Assembly: GCA_035771175.1 (NCBI GenBank) | Contig: CM069598.1 | Coordinates: forward strand, 2,819,931 to 2,883,930 | Direction: 5' to 3' | Source of the DNA: Paratinospora sagittata | Lineage: Eukaryota > Streptophyta > Magnoliopsida > Ranunculales > Menispermaceae | Length of the DNA stretch: 64,000 bases | Shown: positions 1 to 11,412 of the stretch, in pieces | Layout of the letters: every line of letters begins with the position of its first letter | Numbering within the stretch: position 1 is the stretch's first letter | Translations under genes and position numbers: made by a program | The notes under the pieces: model-generated | What the model saw: the letters and a program-made list of their open reading frames with translations, nothing else | Database searches by the model: none | Told to the model about the DNA's origin: nothing

Positions 1-209
1 GTTAACTAAAAGAAAATGACTTTAGGAAATCTTTTAATTTATTTTTAAGTTTTTATCTTATTTCAACTTTATTTATTTATTTATTTTACTTCTTTTCTTC
101 TTCTTTTGGTAAAGCATATCTCATAAATTACTTAATTTGTTAGCTTGCTAAACTATTTTTTAAAATTTCTATTACTATGTTGGTTGATGAAGTTGAAAAT
201 AATACATAA
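1..209 (+). repeat. AT-rich dispersed repeat, copy 1, left part
   Basis: This AT-rich stretch is the left half of a dispersed repeat that was split by the copia element at 210-4883. It matches the reverse complement of about 24710-24930. The left end of the repeat lies outside the window. I see no coding capacity or terminal inverted repeat, so the class is unknown. Confidence 0.7.
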
Positions 210-537
210 TGTTAGTTATTTGAAATCAGGAAAACAGAAAAACAAGAATTGCTTTTGAGAGAATAAAGAAGTACAATCTAGATTTGAGTAAGAAATGAAA
301 CTCAGAAAAATTCTCTGCAACTGCTTCGTTTATAATTTTTAAACTCAAAGACTTACATTTATAGACTTAAAGAATTAACTGAAAATAAACACATGGTCCT
401 AAAATTAAGTTATGACTGAGTACATCAAATAGGAAACTAACTCCTAAAGACTAGGAACAACTCAACTCTATAACTGCAAAGCAGTTTTACATGAAAAACA
501 TGTGAACTTAATGCAGTCTTAAAGCAAATAACTGACA
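210..537 (-). repeat. 3' LTR of copia element 1
   Basis: It is 328 bp, begins TGTCAG and ends CTAACA on the minus strand, with TG..CA termini. It matches 4555-4883 at about 98%. The 5-bp target duplication lies just outside at 205-209. Confidence 0.95.
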
Positions 538-549
538 CTCCTCTTGCTT
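538..549 (-). other. Polypurine tract of copia element 1
   Basis: On the minus strand the purine-rich AAGCAAGAGGAG directly precedes the 3' LTR. This is the usual site of plus-strand DNA priming in LTR elements. It abuts the end of the RNase H coding frame. Confidence 0.75.
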
Positions 550-3500
550 TAGGAGCTGCAAACTCCAAGCTTTTGCCTTAACTGCTCGAACTTGCTAACT
601 GGTAGAGGCTTGGTGAAGATATCAGCCAGTTGATCTTCAGTCTTGCAGTAGATGAGAAAAACAATTCCATCTTTCTGTACCTCTCTTAAGAAGAATAACT
701 TAATGTTAAAATGCTTAGTTTTCCCATGAAACACAGGATTATGAGAGATAGCCATAGCAGCTTGATTATCAACAAATATCTCTGTGCTTTCCTTCTGCTC
801 CAAGTTAAGATCAATTAAAATCTTCCTCAGCCACAAAGCTTGATTAACAGCAGTTGTTGCAGCAACAAACTCTGCTTCAGCAGTGGATTGAGCTACAGTT
901 TCTTTTTTTTCGAGCTCCATGAGAAAATACCAGAACCAAGTGTGAAACAATAGCCTGAAGTGCTCCTCATATCATCAATGGAACCTCCCCAATCACTATC
1001 TGAGGAACCAACCAGCTTGAACTCTTTGCTCCTCGTGAATTTAATGCCAAAATTACATGTGCCTTTGACATATCTAATCACCCTCTTTGCAGCCTTGAGA
1101 TGCAATTCATTTGCACAGTGCATAAACCGAGACAAAATGCTTACAACATTCAAAATGTCAGGCCGAGTTGCTGTGAGATACATTAAGCAACCAATCAAAC
1201 TTCTGAAATGTGCCTGATCAATCTTGTTTGTTCCATCTTCTTTACAGAGCTTTTCCTTTTGGTTCATAGGAGTACTCATTTCTTTGCATTCTTCGAGTTT
1301 AAACTTCTTCAAAATCTCCTTGGCGTATTTCTTTTGACAGATAAAGACTTCATGTTCATCCTGTTTAATTTCCATTCCAAGAAAGAAGGTCATCAAACCA
1401 AGATCTGTCATCTCAAAAACCTCCATCATCTCTTGCTTAAACTTCTCCACAAGACTTGTGTTGTTTCTTGTCACGAGCAGATCATCCACATATAGTGAGA
1501 TGATAAGAATGTCAGTTGCATTGTGCTTGACATACAATGTTGATTTAGATAAGCTTTTAGCAAATCCCAAGTTCTGCAAATGTTCATCAATTCTGCTGTA
1601 CAAAGCTCTTGGAGCTTGCTTTAATCCGTAGAGGGCCTTTTTAAGAAGATAGACCTTGTCTTCTTCTCCTTCCTTTACATAGCCTTCTGGTTGCTCTACA
1701 TAAATCTCCTCCTGTAGAAAACCATTCAAGAATGTTGACTTGACATCTAATTGGTACACCTGCCAATTCTTTTGTGCTGCAACAGTAAGTAAGAGCCTGA
1801 TAGTATCGAGTCTAGCTACTGGTGCGAAGGTATCTGAGTAGTCCACACCGAGTATTTGAGCATATCCTTTGACCACAAGTCTAGCTTTATGCTTATTGAT
1901 TGAGCCATCAGCATTAAGCTTGGTTCTATACACGCACTTGACTCCAATTACTTTTCCGTTTTGGGGTCGATCAACCAACTCCCATGTTTTGTTCCTTTCA
2001 ATCATGTACAGCTCCTCCTTCATTGCAGCAATCCAATTTTGATTCGTCTTGGCTTCTTCATAATTTGCTGCTTCACACACAACAATGTTGCATCTTTGAT
2101 AAACATTAGAAAGTGATCTTGTACCTCTGATAGGAATGTCATCCACCATGTCATTCTCCCAGTCTCTTATGCTTTGTTCCGCTGTGTTCGAAACAAGAAA
2201 CTTGAGCTTTGGCTCTTTTGAGGTTGGATCCATCTTCTTCGCATCATCCCAATTCCACTCTTCGTCTTCCATAAAGTGCACATCCCTGCTTATAACAATT
2301 TTTCCAGTTTGTGGCTAGGAAACTTTATAAGCTTTTGCAACCGAGCTGTAGCCAATGAAGATGCCTGGAAGTGCTCTTTTATCTAATTTATCTCTTTTGA
2401 TCTGTGGAACATGAGTGAAGCACAAACATCCAAATATTTTAAGGAAATTCAGAGATGGTTTATAACCATACCATGCCTCAAAGGGTGTTTGATCCTTCAC
2501 TGCTTTTGTGAAAAGCAGGTTTTGCAAAAAAACAACAATGTTTGCTGCTTCTGCCCAAAACTGCTTTGGTTGGTTCTTCTCATGTAGCATACATCATGTC
2601 ATCTCCAATATGAATCTGTTCCGTCTCTCACTTACTCCATTTTGTTGCGGAGTGTATGGAGCTGTTAATTGATGTTGGATGCTTGGCTCCTCACAAAATC
2701 AGTTGAATGATTCAGAGGTGTACTCCTTGCCATTGTCTGATCTAAGAGTTTGAATTCTACAGCCACTCTCATTCTCAACTCTGGCTTTAAAGTTCCAGAA
2801 GACTTGAGCCACGTCTGACTTGTGCTTCAAAAAGAAAATCCAACACATACGGGTGAAATCATCAATGACTGCAACATAATAGAGACTACCTTTTAGAGAA
2901 GGCGTTCTTTGTGGGCCTGCAATGTCCATATGAATCAATTGCAGCTTCTTTGATGCTCTCCATGTTACCTTGGGAAATGGTTTCCTGTTTTGCTTTCCAT
3001 ATTGACATGCTTTGCAGTTTGGAATATGATCATCGAGTTCTGGAAGATCATTTGCCATCATCTTGGATTTCATCTGCAACAGCCCCTTATGATGATAGTG
3101 CCCGAGCCTCTTGTGCCATACTTCTGTGATATTTTCTTTGATTGGGAAAGCAATTTGCTCCTCCTCCAATGGATTTAGGGCAAAGCTTTTCCCTTTCATT
3201 TTTACTTTGAAAATATCTTGGCCAACTGCATCTTTAATCAAGCAACTTTTTTCTTCGAACACAACTTTATAACCTTTTTCAATTAGTTGTCCAACACTTA
3301 ACAAGTTTTGATCAATTTCAGGAACATACAACACATCAGAAATGAACTTTGTACCTGAACAACTCAAAATTGCAACTGTTCCCTTTCCTTTCACTGTTAT
3401 GTGTTCACCATTTCCAATTCTGACTTTTGTGGTGTCGGTGGGCTTCAATTCCTTGAAGAGATTCCGATCATAAGTCATATGGTTGGTGCAGCCACTGTCA

Positions 3501-3568
3501 ATTAACCAGCATTCACTTGAGCCACTGCTTGAAAAACAGGTTGCAACAAAAAGTTGATCTTCTTCTTC
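549..3568 (-). pseudogene. Broken copia pol (protease, integrase, RT, RNase H)
   Basis: Pol region of element 1, minus strand. The protease motif DSGCTNHM lies near 3480-3500. The integrase has the HKRLGH zinc-finger start and a core ending SDNGKEY near 2710. The reverse transcriptase carries the YVDD active site near 1485-1500. RNase H ends with the copia signature ADIFTKPLP. The frame is interrupted by stop codons at about 3569 (gag-pol junction), 2699, 2590-2600 and 2315. A frameshift at about 900-912 lies in a poly-T run next to SWSSKK. It cannot make a functional polyprotein. Several stops fit C-to-T decay of Gln or Arg codons; that is inference. Confidence 0.92.
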
Positions 3569-4507
3569 TTAATCAACAACTTGAGCATTTGCTTCTTGCT
3601 GCTGATTCTTGCTTGTGCAGATTATAGCTTCATGTCCGAGTTGGTTGCATTTGCTGCACTTTGCATCAGGTCTTTTCCAGCATTTAAAATGAGGGTGACT
3701 TTTTCTACCACAATGTTGACACGGAGGGTAATTTCCCTTCATGTTTTGACCATTGTTTTTGTTGTTGTTTGCGGTAGCTTCACCGTTTGCTGCTTGACTC
3801 TTCTTATTGCTTTTCTTCTTAGTTTTTCCACCATCTTGGCACTTGGCTGGCAGGGCTCCTTCAGTAGCACTGTCTTGCCTCATGAGCCTTCTTTGCTCTT
3901 GTTCCTGCAAGGCATTTAATAACTCTGCCAAGGTGATCTTGGACAGATCCTTAGTGTTCTCTAAGGTGGTAATTGTTGCCTCATATCTTTCAGGCACAGT
4001 TACAAGAATTTTTTGAACAATTCTTGAATCAGAAAAATCAGTACCAAGTAACCTTACCTTGTTGATAATGCTGAGCAATCTTTCTGAATAGTATTTGATT
4101 GTTTCAGACTCTTTCATTTTCTGCAACTCGAATTCCCTGATTAAGTTTAACACTTGCATTCCTCTTATTCTCTCATCTCGTTCATATTCTTCCTTGAGAT
4201 ATTCCCAGACAGCTTTTGCTGTTTTAAGGGACATAGCTTGAGAAAAAATAGTTGGTGATACTGCAGTGAACAAGTAGGCCTTTGCCTTTGATTTCTTTGT
4301 TTTTCTTTCCTTGTGATTCTTGATTTAAGCCATGGTGGGATTGTTTGGCAGAGGAAGAATTTCATAATCCTCTTCAACTGCTTCCCAGAGATCCAAAGCA
4401 TTCAAGTAGGTCTCCATTCTCACAGCCCAAATATGGTAATTGTCTCCATCGAAGACAGGAGGAGCAATTTGTGAAAACTGACTTCTTTTTCCATATCTGG
4501 GTTTCAC
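3569..4507 (-). pseudogene. Broken copia gag
   Basis: Gag of element 1, minus strand, with the UBN2-type core (YERDERIRGMQVLNLIREFE) and a CCHC zinc knuckle (CSKCNQLGHEAIIC) near the C-terminus. It is in the same frame as pol, as in single-ORF copia elements. One in-frame TAA at about 4325-4327 cuts off the first 60 codons, and another stop closes the frame at 3569. No ATG is visible at the expected start; the codon at 4507 is GTG, so the true start is uncertain. Confidence 0.9.
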
Positions 4508-4540
4508 TCAAAATCACACACAGATCCCTTAAGAAAAGAA

Positions 4541-4554
4541 GCTCTGATACCAAG
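4541..4554 (-). other. tRNA-iMet primer binding site
   Basis: On the minus strand TGGTATCAGAGC lies two bases inside the 5' LTR. This is the standard copia primer site complementary to the 3' end of plant initiator tRNA-Met. Confidence 0.92.
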
Positions 4555-4883
4555 TGTTAGTTATTTGAAATCAGGAAAACAGAAAAACAAGAATTGCTTT
4601 TGAGAGAATAAAGAAGAACAATCTAGATTTGAGTAAGAAAATGAAACTCAGAAAAATTCTCTGCAACTGCTTTGTTTATAATTTTTAAACTCAAAGACTT
4701 ACATTTATAGACTTAAAGAATTAACTGAGAATAAACACATGGTCCTAAAATTAAGCTATGATTGAGTACATCAAATAGGAAACTAACTCCTAAAGACTAG
4801 GAACAACTCAACTCTATAACTGCAAAGCAGTTTTACATGAAAAACATGTGAACTTAATGCAGTCTTAAAGCAAATAATTGACA
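4555..4883 (-). repeat. 5' LTR of copia element 1
   Basis: It is 329 bp with TG..CA termini on the minus strand and matches 210-537 except for about 6 substitutions and one base indel. The target duplication CATAA follows at 4884-4888. Confidence 0.95.
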
Positions 4884-4888
4884 CATAA

Positions 4889-5152
4889 TTATTGGTGTTT
4901 TTTTGTTGTCTATTGATGAAGTAACATTTTTTTTTACTTCTCTATCCAATTTCATCGAATTTTGTCGAATTTTATCGAATTTCATCAATTTTTTTGTCGA
5001 TTTTTTGCATTTTTTGATTGAAAAACTAAACTTTTGTCGAAGTTTATCGAATTATTTCGGCGAATTTTTGCATTTTTTATTTTACATCTACTTTACACTT
5101 CGATGGTTAAAAAACCAAAAAAATGTGCCGAATTTCGGCGAATTTTTAAACC
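4889..5152 (+). repeat. AT-rich dispersed repeat, copy 1, right part
   Basis: Continuation of the repeat split by the copia element, rich in the motif TCGAATTT. It matches the reverse complement of 24437-24712 at roughly 80% by eye. Similarity stops at AACCATG (about 5152), which marks one end of the repeat. Confidence 0.75.
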
Positions 5153-5336
5153 ATGGGAAAAATAGGAGAAGAGGAAAGAAATAAATTTGCCTGTCATCTT
5201 ATTATCTTTACATCTTCATAGTTGATTGGGTTCATATTCTTGAAAGAGTCCATAATTTCGCTTGTTAGTGACTCCGTCATAGCGTTAATTAATATGCATG
5301 ACAAGTTTTCATGCTTATGCTTTTACTTTCATCCAG

Positions 5337-8300
5337 TGGATGGTAAGGCGATGGATAAAGTATCTTGGGCAAGGAGAAGCTGAAAGACTGATGAAGTGGA
5401 ATAACTTTCACCCTAGTTTCAGCCTCAGGTGTCAAATTATATTACATTTCCTTCAGTTTTACCCCGCAGCTCACTGATGTTGTGGCTTATTTACAGCCAA
5501 CTCTTCTCATTTTTATATCAGGGCAAACACTGCAAAAGATTTTACCAGAGCTGACCTCGTGACACAACTTACAATGCTAAAGGTGCTTTTATTTTTTTTT
5601 CTACTTGGGCCCTCCATGTTTTAATTTGCCTTGATTTGTTTAAGGAAATGGTTGCTGCATTTATTCAATTTTTTGCTTACCCCCCTTTTTTCACTCAGGT
5701 TCCCCATGAACCGTCTCCTCATTTGGATGATTTTATTCGCATTACAACTGGGATGCAGGTAAGCATTCAAATATCCATGAGTGCGGGGGTATTTATTTAT
5801 ATGTATTTATTCTGGATAAATATCATATTGAGAAGAAGGTGGAGAATATATCAAGGACAAGGAAAGGGAAAATGTTAAACTACCAAAAACAATGCCAATC
5901 AACAATTCTCACCCTGATACAAAACTCTTACTTATGAGCTGTTTAGAGCATACTTTCCTACATTAAACATTTAATTTTGATCACAAGAGAAATGATGCTA
6001 ACACGGTAAGATCAACTAGATGTGGATTTCATTCTTCCCTTTCAAAGACTTTTCCCATTTTTCTATATAGCTCCTACGAAGTATCAAAATAAAATGTTTT
6101 CTCTCTATTTCCTTCCTAATGGGGTTGAGGAATGGGAGATAGCAGATGCTTCATGTGCAACAATGACAGAATGTGGAATTTGGAACTTGCATTTTCAAAA
6201 GTTTCCATAATTAAAACTAACTATGCTGCAGAAAATTGTTAGATTTCTTTAAGTCTTGTTCGTTATTTTGTTGTTTCTGGGGTTGTGGTTGCGACTAGTG
6301 CCTGTAGCATGATTTGGATGGAGCTTTATGTTAACGGCTTAACCCAAATATAAGTACATTTTGAATAACTTGACATTTTTTGGAACTTAAATTTTGCTGT
6401 TTCTACTTTTGGAGGAGTTGGTGCTCAGAAATTGAAATGTAATCTGTACTTCTTGTTGGCAGCTCATTTGTCTTTCTTATATTTATGATTTTTTAAATAT
6501 CTATGTTTTACTTTTGTTAGATTGTTATACAAGCTGGATTATTGAAAGAAGGTTTATGTTCAGTTCAAGATGAGAGCGCAGGTCAGTCCTTTATTAAATC
6601 TTGCTTGGGTTCATGTTCCCGCGCTTGGAGGATCCTAGTTCAATCATATTGGGCCAGAATTAACTTGGTTAATGTTTGATAGAGACCACATAATCAAACT
6701 CATCAGAAACCACTACTGTTTGTAATTTATCAAGAAATACATAGCATTATAATTATTAGAAGGGAGACAAACTCTTCCTTCTGAGTTCTGACGTCTAATG
6801 CTATATTTTACTGGATTTGGGATCCTGCAAACTAAAATAAATTGGTGGCCATTATATGGAAGGTTTGGTGGTGTCTATGGTGGATCCACAACCAGGAGAA
6901 ACTATTATTGACTGTTGTGCTGCACCTGGAGGGAAGACCCTTTTCATGGCATCACGTTTGGCTGGCCAAGGTAGAACATTTTAATATCTGAGAAAAAAAA
7001 ATGTTGAGGGAAAATTTCCATATATTTGTTCTTGCAAGGAGGATTTGCACTCGAAATTGTAACTTATAAGTGGAAGATCATGTGATGGTCATTGAATATT
7101 TACTCAATGATAATGTTGGTTATTGTGGATCACAAAATACTGACTGAAATCAATGTTGATCTCCCATTTAATAGGATATAACTTAGAATTTCTTTGAATA
7201 ATTTCTTAAATGCCATCATGACTTGCAGGTATGATTTCTGCAATTGACATAAACAAAGGTCGTCTAAGAATTCTTAAAGAGACAGCCAAGTTACATGAAG
7301 TTGATAATGTCGTCACTACTATTCATGCTGATCTTCGTGAATTTGCAGTAAGCTAAACAGTTCCATGTTGGATATGGTGTATATAAATGTATGTGTGAGT
7401 GTACCAATATCCAAGATTACTCTTTCTATGTATAGGTAAATAACCCAGTGAAGTATGATAAAGTTTTGCTCGATGCTCCCTGTTCTGGATTGGGTGTTCT
7501 CTCAAAGGTATTTTTGCTAAAGTAAATTCAGAGGCTAAAACTGTTGATAGTTGCGGCAATTTGAAGAATTTGGTTTAGGTTTGAGTTCTTTTGCAACTTC
7601 TGATTTAAACAATGCTTTAAGGAGTGCTATCGCTTTTTCGTTTCTTTTTACTCATTGAAGAGAGCAGATTTACGCTGGAATAGGAAATTAGAGGATATGG
7701 AACAGCTGAAGAATTTACAAGATGAGCTCCTCAATGCAACTTCCATGTGAGAGCCATTAACATCTTTACTAGTAAATATATTCACCCATTATAAGCAAAT
7801 TTTGTACTTTAATCTTACATGTAGTCACGGGTTCAAGTCGTGGAAACAGCCTCTTGTAGGTAAGGCTGTGTACAATAGACCCAAATGTGGTCTGACCCTT
7901 CTCCGGGACCCTGCACAGGTGGGAACGTTGTGCACCGGACTGCCCTTTTTTTTAATCTTACATTCATGCAGATCATCATGACTCTGCCCTCATAAAGATT
8001 GCATCTTCTCTATGGACAAGGCCTTTTATGTCATTCACTCTTAATATGTATTCTTTAATATTTTGTAGGTTAGTAAAGCCGGGCGGAGCACTTGTGTACA
8101 GTACTTGCTCCATTGATCCTGAAGAAAATGAGGAAAGAGTGGAAGCCTTTCTTCAAAGGCATTTGGTAAGAACTTGGAAAATTGATCATCTTAGGTTGTA
8201 AGATCATTAGGTGATTATATGCATGTTTTTCATGCTTAAGATTTTCTCTTCTAGTGCTCAAAACTCTCACTACTTTCGCATGTTCCATGTGTCCATTTCT

Positions 8301-8626
8301 TTGCACTCGAAGAAACAAACAATCAAAGATAACAAGAAGACATTTTGATGGTATCTATCAATGCATAAACTTAATATTTCAACAATGTACAAAAATTGAA
8401 CCTGGGTTTTTAATCCTTGCGAGGTACAAAAATAGAAAGATTTAGAGGATTTTTAATTGCCATATGCTTTAGATAATGATTCTTCCTTCTGCAGGAATTT
8501 CACATAGATCCTGCTGGCAGATATGTTCCACATGATTTTGTAACGAAGAGCGGTTTCTACTTTTCCAATCCGGTGATGCACTCCCTTGACGGATCCTTTG
8601 CAGCTCGTCTGGTTCGTTCCTTATAA
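5337..8626 (+). CDS. RsmB/Sun-type rRNA cytosine-C5 methyltransferase, 3' part
   Basis: Ten exons give 295 residues of the C-terminal half: 5337-5428, 5522-5582, 5699-5758, 6521-6581, 6863-6970, 7229-7347, 7436-7507, 7661-7746, 8069-8165, 8495-8626. All junctions are GT-AG and in phase. The SAM-binding motif CAAPGGKT, the motif [10 protein letters not shown] with one conserved cysteine, and [11 protein letters not shown] with the second cysteine are all present. The family transfers a methyl group from SAM to C5 of cytosine in RNA. The closest match from memory is the Arabidopsis NOL1/NOP2/Sun protein with an N-terminal NusB domain (At3g13180 type), thought to be organellar. The NusB half is not in the window. 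The upstream exons must lie left of position 1, beyond copia element 1, which then sits in an intron. Confidence 0.88.
7821..7953 (+). mobile_element. Au-like SINE, 5'-truncated, with target duplication
   Basis: The segment carries a B-box-like GGGTTCAAGTCG, then the 3' body typical of plant Au SINEs (GTACAATAGACCC, GGTCTGACCCTTCTCCGG, TGTGCACCGGACTGCCC), and ends in a T run. It is flanked by a perfect 10-bp duplication AATCTTACAT at 7811-7820 and 7954-7963. It is shorter than the roughly 180 bp I recall for full-length Au, so the 5' part is missing. It sits in an intron of the methyltransferase gene, in sense. Confidence 0.85.
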
Positions 8627-9711
8627 AAGAAGGTGCCTCAACCAAAGTTTAACCTATAATGTAGGAGAATCACCAATATTTTTATATCTTTGTTCAGCAA
8701 GAAAACTCCCTTATCACAGATAGTTTCCTTTAATAATGAACCTGGTTGTACAGGTAACATGCTAATCAGCAAGGAGATAGACTTTGCTCAAGCATTGGAG
8801 AACATGTAAATTGCAAGTCAGACCCTCCATTACAATGGCTTAAAAAGCTTGAACTTGAAAATGACCAGACAAGTGTAAACAAGGGATTGGAGTTCGAACC
8901 ATCTTTGATCAGGCACGGGGGACGAATCAAATTGCTTCGAAGATGAACCCTATTATCATGATCAGGAGGACCGACCGTCCAGAAAGTTCTCAAATTGAAT
9001 GACCCATTGCAATGGATTTGGGAGTTAAATTGGGATTAAGACTCGTCAAAGGACATTTTGCAGAAAACCCAGGAGACTTACTGTGACATTCTGGTGCCTT
9101 AACAAGGCCAAAAACACATGTAGTGATCACAAATTGTAATCAGTTGTTGAGAAAAACACTTGCATTATATAAATATGAGGCAAAAACTGAGTTGGTGGCC
9201 AGGTCCATTAATCTACACGGATGCACAAGATTGGCTGCATGGAGCATCCATTCTCTGTTGCAATTTTGTAACAGGTGTTCTATAAAGCACTTAATTTAAG
9301 CATCCTATGCTGTCATGTTTCAACAATCTAATGGTCATTATTTCATCTTGGCTGATCATTGGTGCTTTTTTAGCTTGGGAAAACAACTACAACTTTGAAT
9401 GCATTAAAAGCTGACTTGATGAATTTGATTCTATTGATCAGATGGCCTTGGTTGTTCAATTGTGTGGTGCTTTTGCTTGTCCAAATGTACAAATATTCCT
9501 CCATGAAACTGGTTGTTAAAACTCCACAATTCCACAACCATCTTTCCTTCCCCAGACCAATTGAGAAAGAAAGTGAGATTCAAAACTAACTTTGTTTTCA
9601 ACGCCTCCAGCCTCAGCAAGGTACACCACCATATTCTTCTTGTTTTTCTGTGTCAAGATTCTCACTTCTGTCACCGTTCTGTTACATGCCACTTCTTCCA
9701 CCACAACAAAA
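8627..9711. other. Intergenic: methyltransferase 3' flank and RID3-like promoter
   Basis: The region holds the 3' flank of the methyltransferase gene and the upstream region of the WD40 gene, both on the plus strand. I see no further coding exon or repeat with clear ends. Confidence 0.5.
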
Positions 9712-10953
9712 ATGGCTGCCTCATCTTCTTCCTCTGAAATCCTCCTCACAAGCTCTCCTGATGGCCCCATTACAGCTTTCGATACGTCAACCGGTACCAT
9801 CCTTGCTCACTTCAATGGAAGTAGGTCACCACGAAAAGGCCTCACCCTTGCTGGAAAGACCCTTATCGTCACTTCTCATGTCTCCTTAGATACAAGTACT
9901 TGTGGTTCAATCCAATTGTACAATTGGTGGTCTTCTACTCCTTTTCAGCACCTTCCCGTTCCAGAGCCAGTTGCCCCGCTAGTTGCAACTCTTGACGGCT
10001 CCTATGTCTTCTGCGGCGGTTTATCGGGTCATATCCATTCCTTGGCTCTTCCCTTAGGTGATGTCCAATGCTCATTTCCTTCTCATTCTAGTCCAGTCTC
10101 CTGCCTCACTGTTAATGACGACGGTTCTCTTCTTCTCTCAGGTGGAGATGATGGAACCATAAGTATATTCCCAATCTTACATCTCCTGGACTCAAAATCC
10201 AATGATCATTATTCAAGGCAAGATTTCACATTGTGTCGCTTCGGGGGACACGCCTCGGCTGTGACTGCTATTACTGCTGGAATGGGAGGATGCAGCTCGA
10301 CTGTACTCTCTTGTTCACTGGACTCCACATGTAAGTTTTGGAGCATTTCAAATGGTTCCCTCATGAGAACTGTGGTGTTCCCATGCATGATTTGGGGTGT
10401 GGCAATGGACTCCACAGAGTCCGAGTTCTATGCTGGATCAGACGGCCGTGTTTATGCTGGGATTTTGAAGGTCAATAGGAGGGGATCAAGGAGTCACCGT
10501 GCTGAAATGGCGGAGATTGTGACGTGGGCACCGGAGCACAGTGGTGCAGTGACAGCAGTGTCGATGGCAAATATGGGGAAGAATCTGATATCAGCTTCAG
10601 AAGATGGATGCATTAGAGTTTGGGAGGTAGAGAGCGGAAGGGTAGTGAGAGTCCTCTGGAATGAGAGGGGTAGTATTAGTGATCTTGTAGTAGCAAAAGT
10701 GATTATACATGGCAGCGGATTCAGGTTTGGAGGAGCTGGATGTTGTCACAGTCACTTAGAAGGGCAGATTTCGGGTTTTTCTGATAGAGAGATTGGTAGG
10801 CCAGTGAGGGAAGTGAGTGAAATGGAAGAGATGTTGAATGTGGTGGTGAAAGATAGGAAGAGAGCCATTGACACACTTGAAGCAGCTATTGGGACTTACC
10901 AGAAGCTCTTGCTGCTCATCCTCAAGGAAGCCAAGGGAGGTGGGTGGAGCTGA
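9712..10953 (+). CDS. RID3: WD40 protein, RID3 / IPI3 / WDR18-like
   Basis: An intronless gene of 413 residues. I chose the ATG at 9712 (MAASSSSSEILL) because it opens the conserved N-terminus; the frame is open 40 codons further upstream, but that part is low-complexity and not family-like. WD repeats end in SCSLDSTCKFW and SASEDGCIRVW with preceding GH or H-G-A-V signatures (HASAVTAI, HSGAVTAV). The C-terminal region after about residue 350 is a predicted helix. RID3 of Arabidopsis acts in root and shoot meristem formation. Its yeast and human relatives (Ipi3, WDR18) belong to the Rix1 complex for pre-60S ribosome maturation. The ribosomal role here is inferred from the family. The gene ends 459 bp from the convergent C2 gene. 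Confidence 0.85.
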   Translation: MAASSSSSEILLTSSPDGPITAFDTSTGTILAHFNGSRSPRKGLTLAGKTLIVTSHVSLDTSTCGSIQLYNWWSSTPFQHLPVPEPVAPLVATLDGSYVFCGGLSGHIHSLALPLGDVQCSFPSHSSPVSCLTVNDDGSLLLSGGDDGTISIFPILHLLDSKSNDHYSRQDFTLCRFGGHASAVTAITAGMGGCSSTVLSCSLDSTCKFWSISNGSLMRTVVFPCMIWGVAMDSTESEFYAGSDGRVYAGILKVNRRGSRSHRAEMAEIVTWAPEHSGAVTAVSMANMGKNLISASEDGCIRVWEVESGRVVRVLWNERGSISDLVVAKVIIHGSGFRFGGAGCCHSHLEGQISGFSDREIGRPVREVSEMEEMLNVVVKDRKRAIDTLEAAIGTYQKLLLLILKEAKGGGWS

Positions 10954-11412
10954 CAACAATAACAGTACAAAAGAGGGAACTGAGGATTAGTATACTGGCT
11001 ATGCTTCTCTCTGTAATAGTTGGCCTGTTAGATTTTTTGCAAACACAAGTTCAAGTCACAAGCAAAACAAATTTTTCTTGTCATATGTAGATTTATCATG
11101 CATGCCTTGCCTTGGATAATGAATCCTGAATTCACTGCTTGATTCTACTTCAATAGAAAACTATTTACATCATCAAAGCTTAGGATTTGGAAATAGTTAA
11201 TTGGAACCAAGTCCTTCTATCACAGTTACATTGACACTGCAAGTAATACTCAGACATGAAGAGAGCAACCTAAGCAACGCTTGGCCTAAACCATTGAAGT
11301 GTTTCATCACTAATCTGATCGATCATTTTAATAAAAGTGAAGACTAGATGAATGGATCTTTAACTCGATGACATCTGAGAGCAACAACGAGGCTTATTGA
11401 TGCACGTTTTGC
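10954..11412. other. Convergent 3' flanks of RID3-like and C2 genes
   Basis: Short intergenic stretch between two converging genes; it should hold both 3' UTRs. No other feature is seen. Confidence 0.5.

Larger units (their letters stand above)
210..4883 (-). mobile_element. Ty1/copia LTR retrotransposon, complete but decayed
   Basis: A full-length copia element in minus orientation, 4,674 bp. It has two LTRs (210-537 and 4555-4883), a tRNA-iMet primer site beside the right LTR, a polypurine tract beside the left LTR, and a 5-bp target duplication CATAA at 205-209 and 4884-4888. Internal order is gag, protease, integrase, reverse transcriptase, RNase H, which is the copia order. The LTRs differ by about 6 substitutions and 1 indel over 328 bp (about 1.8%), so insertion is fairly recent. 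The coding region is broken by in-frame stops and one frameshift. Protein similarity is to the Tnt1-94 group. It lies antisense to the methyltransferase gene downstream, probably in one of its introns. Confidence 0.95.

Noticed and set aside
8766..8993. 75-codon minus-strand frame downstream of the methyltransferase
   Set aside because: No family resemblance and it lies in a probable 3' UTR.
9592..9711. Upstream 40-codon extension of the RID3-like gene
   Set aside because: The stretch is Phe- and Ser-rich and not family-like; the ATG at 9712 fits the conserved start.
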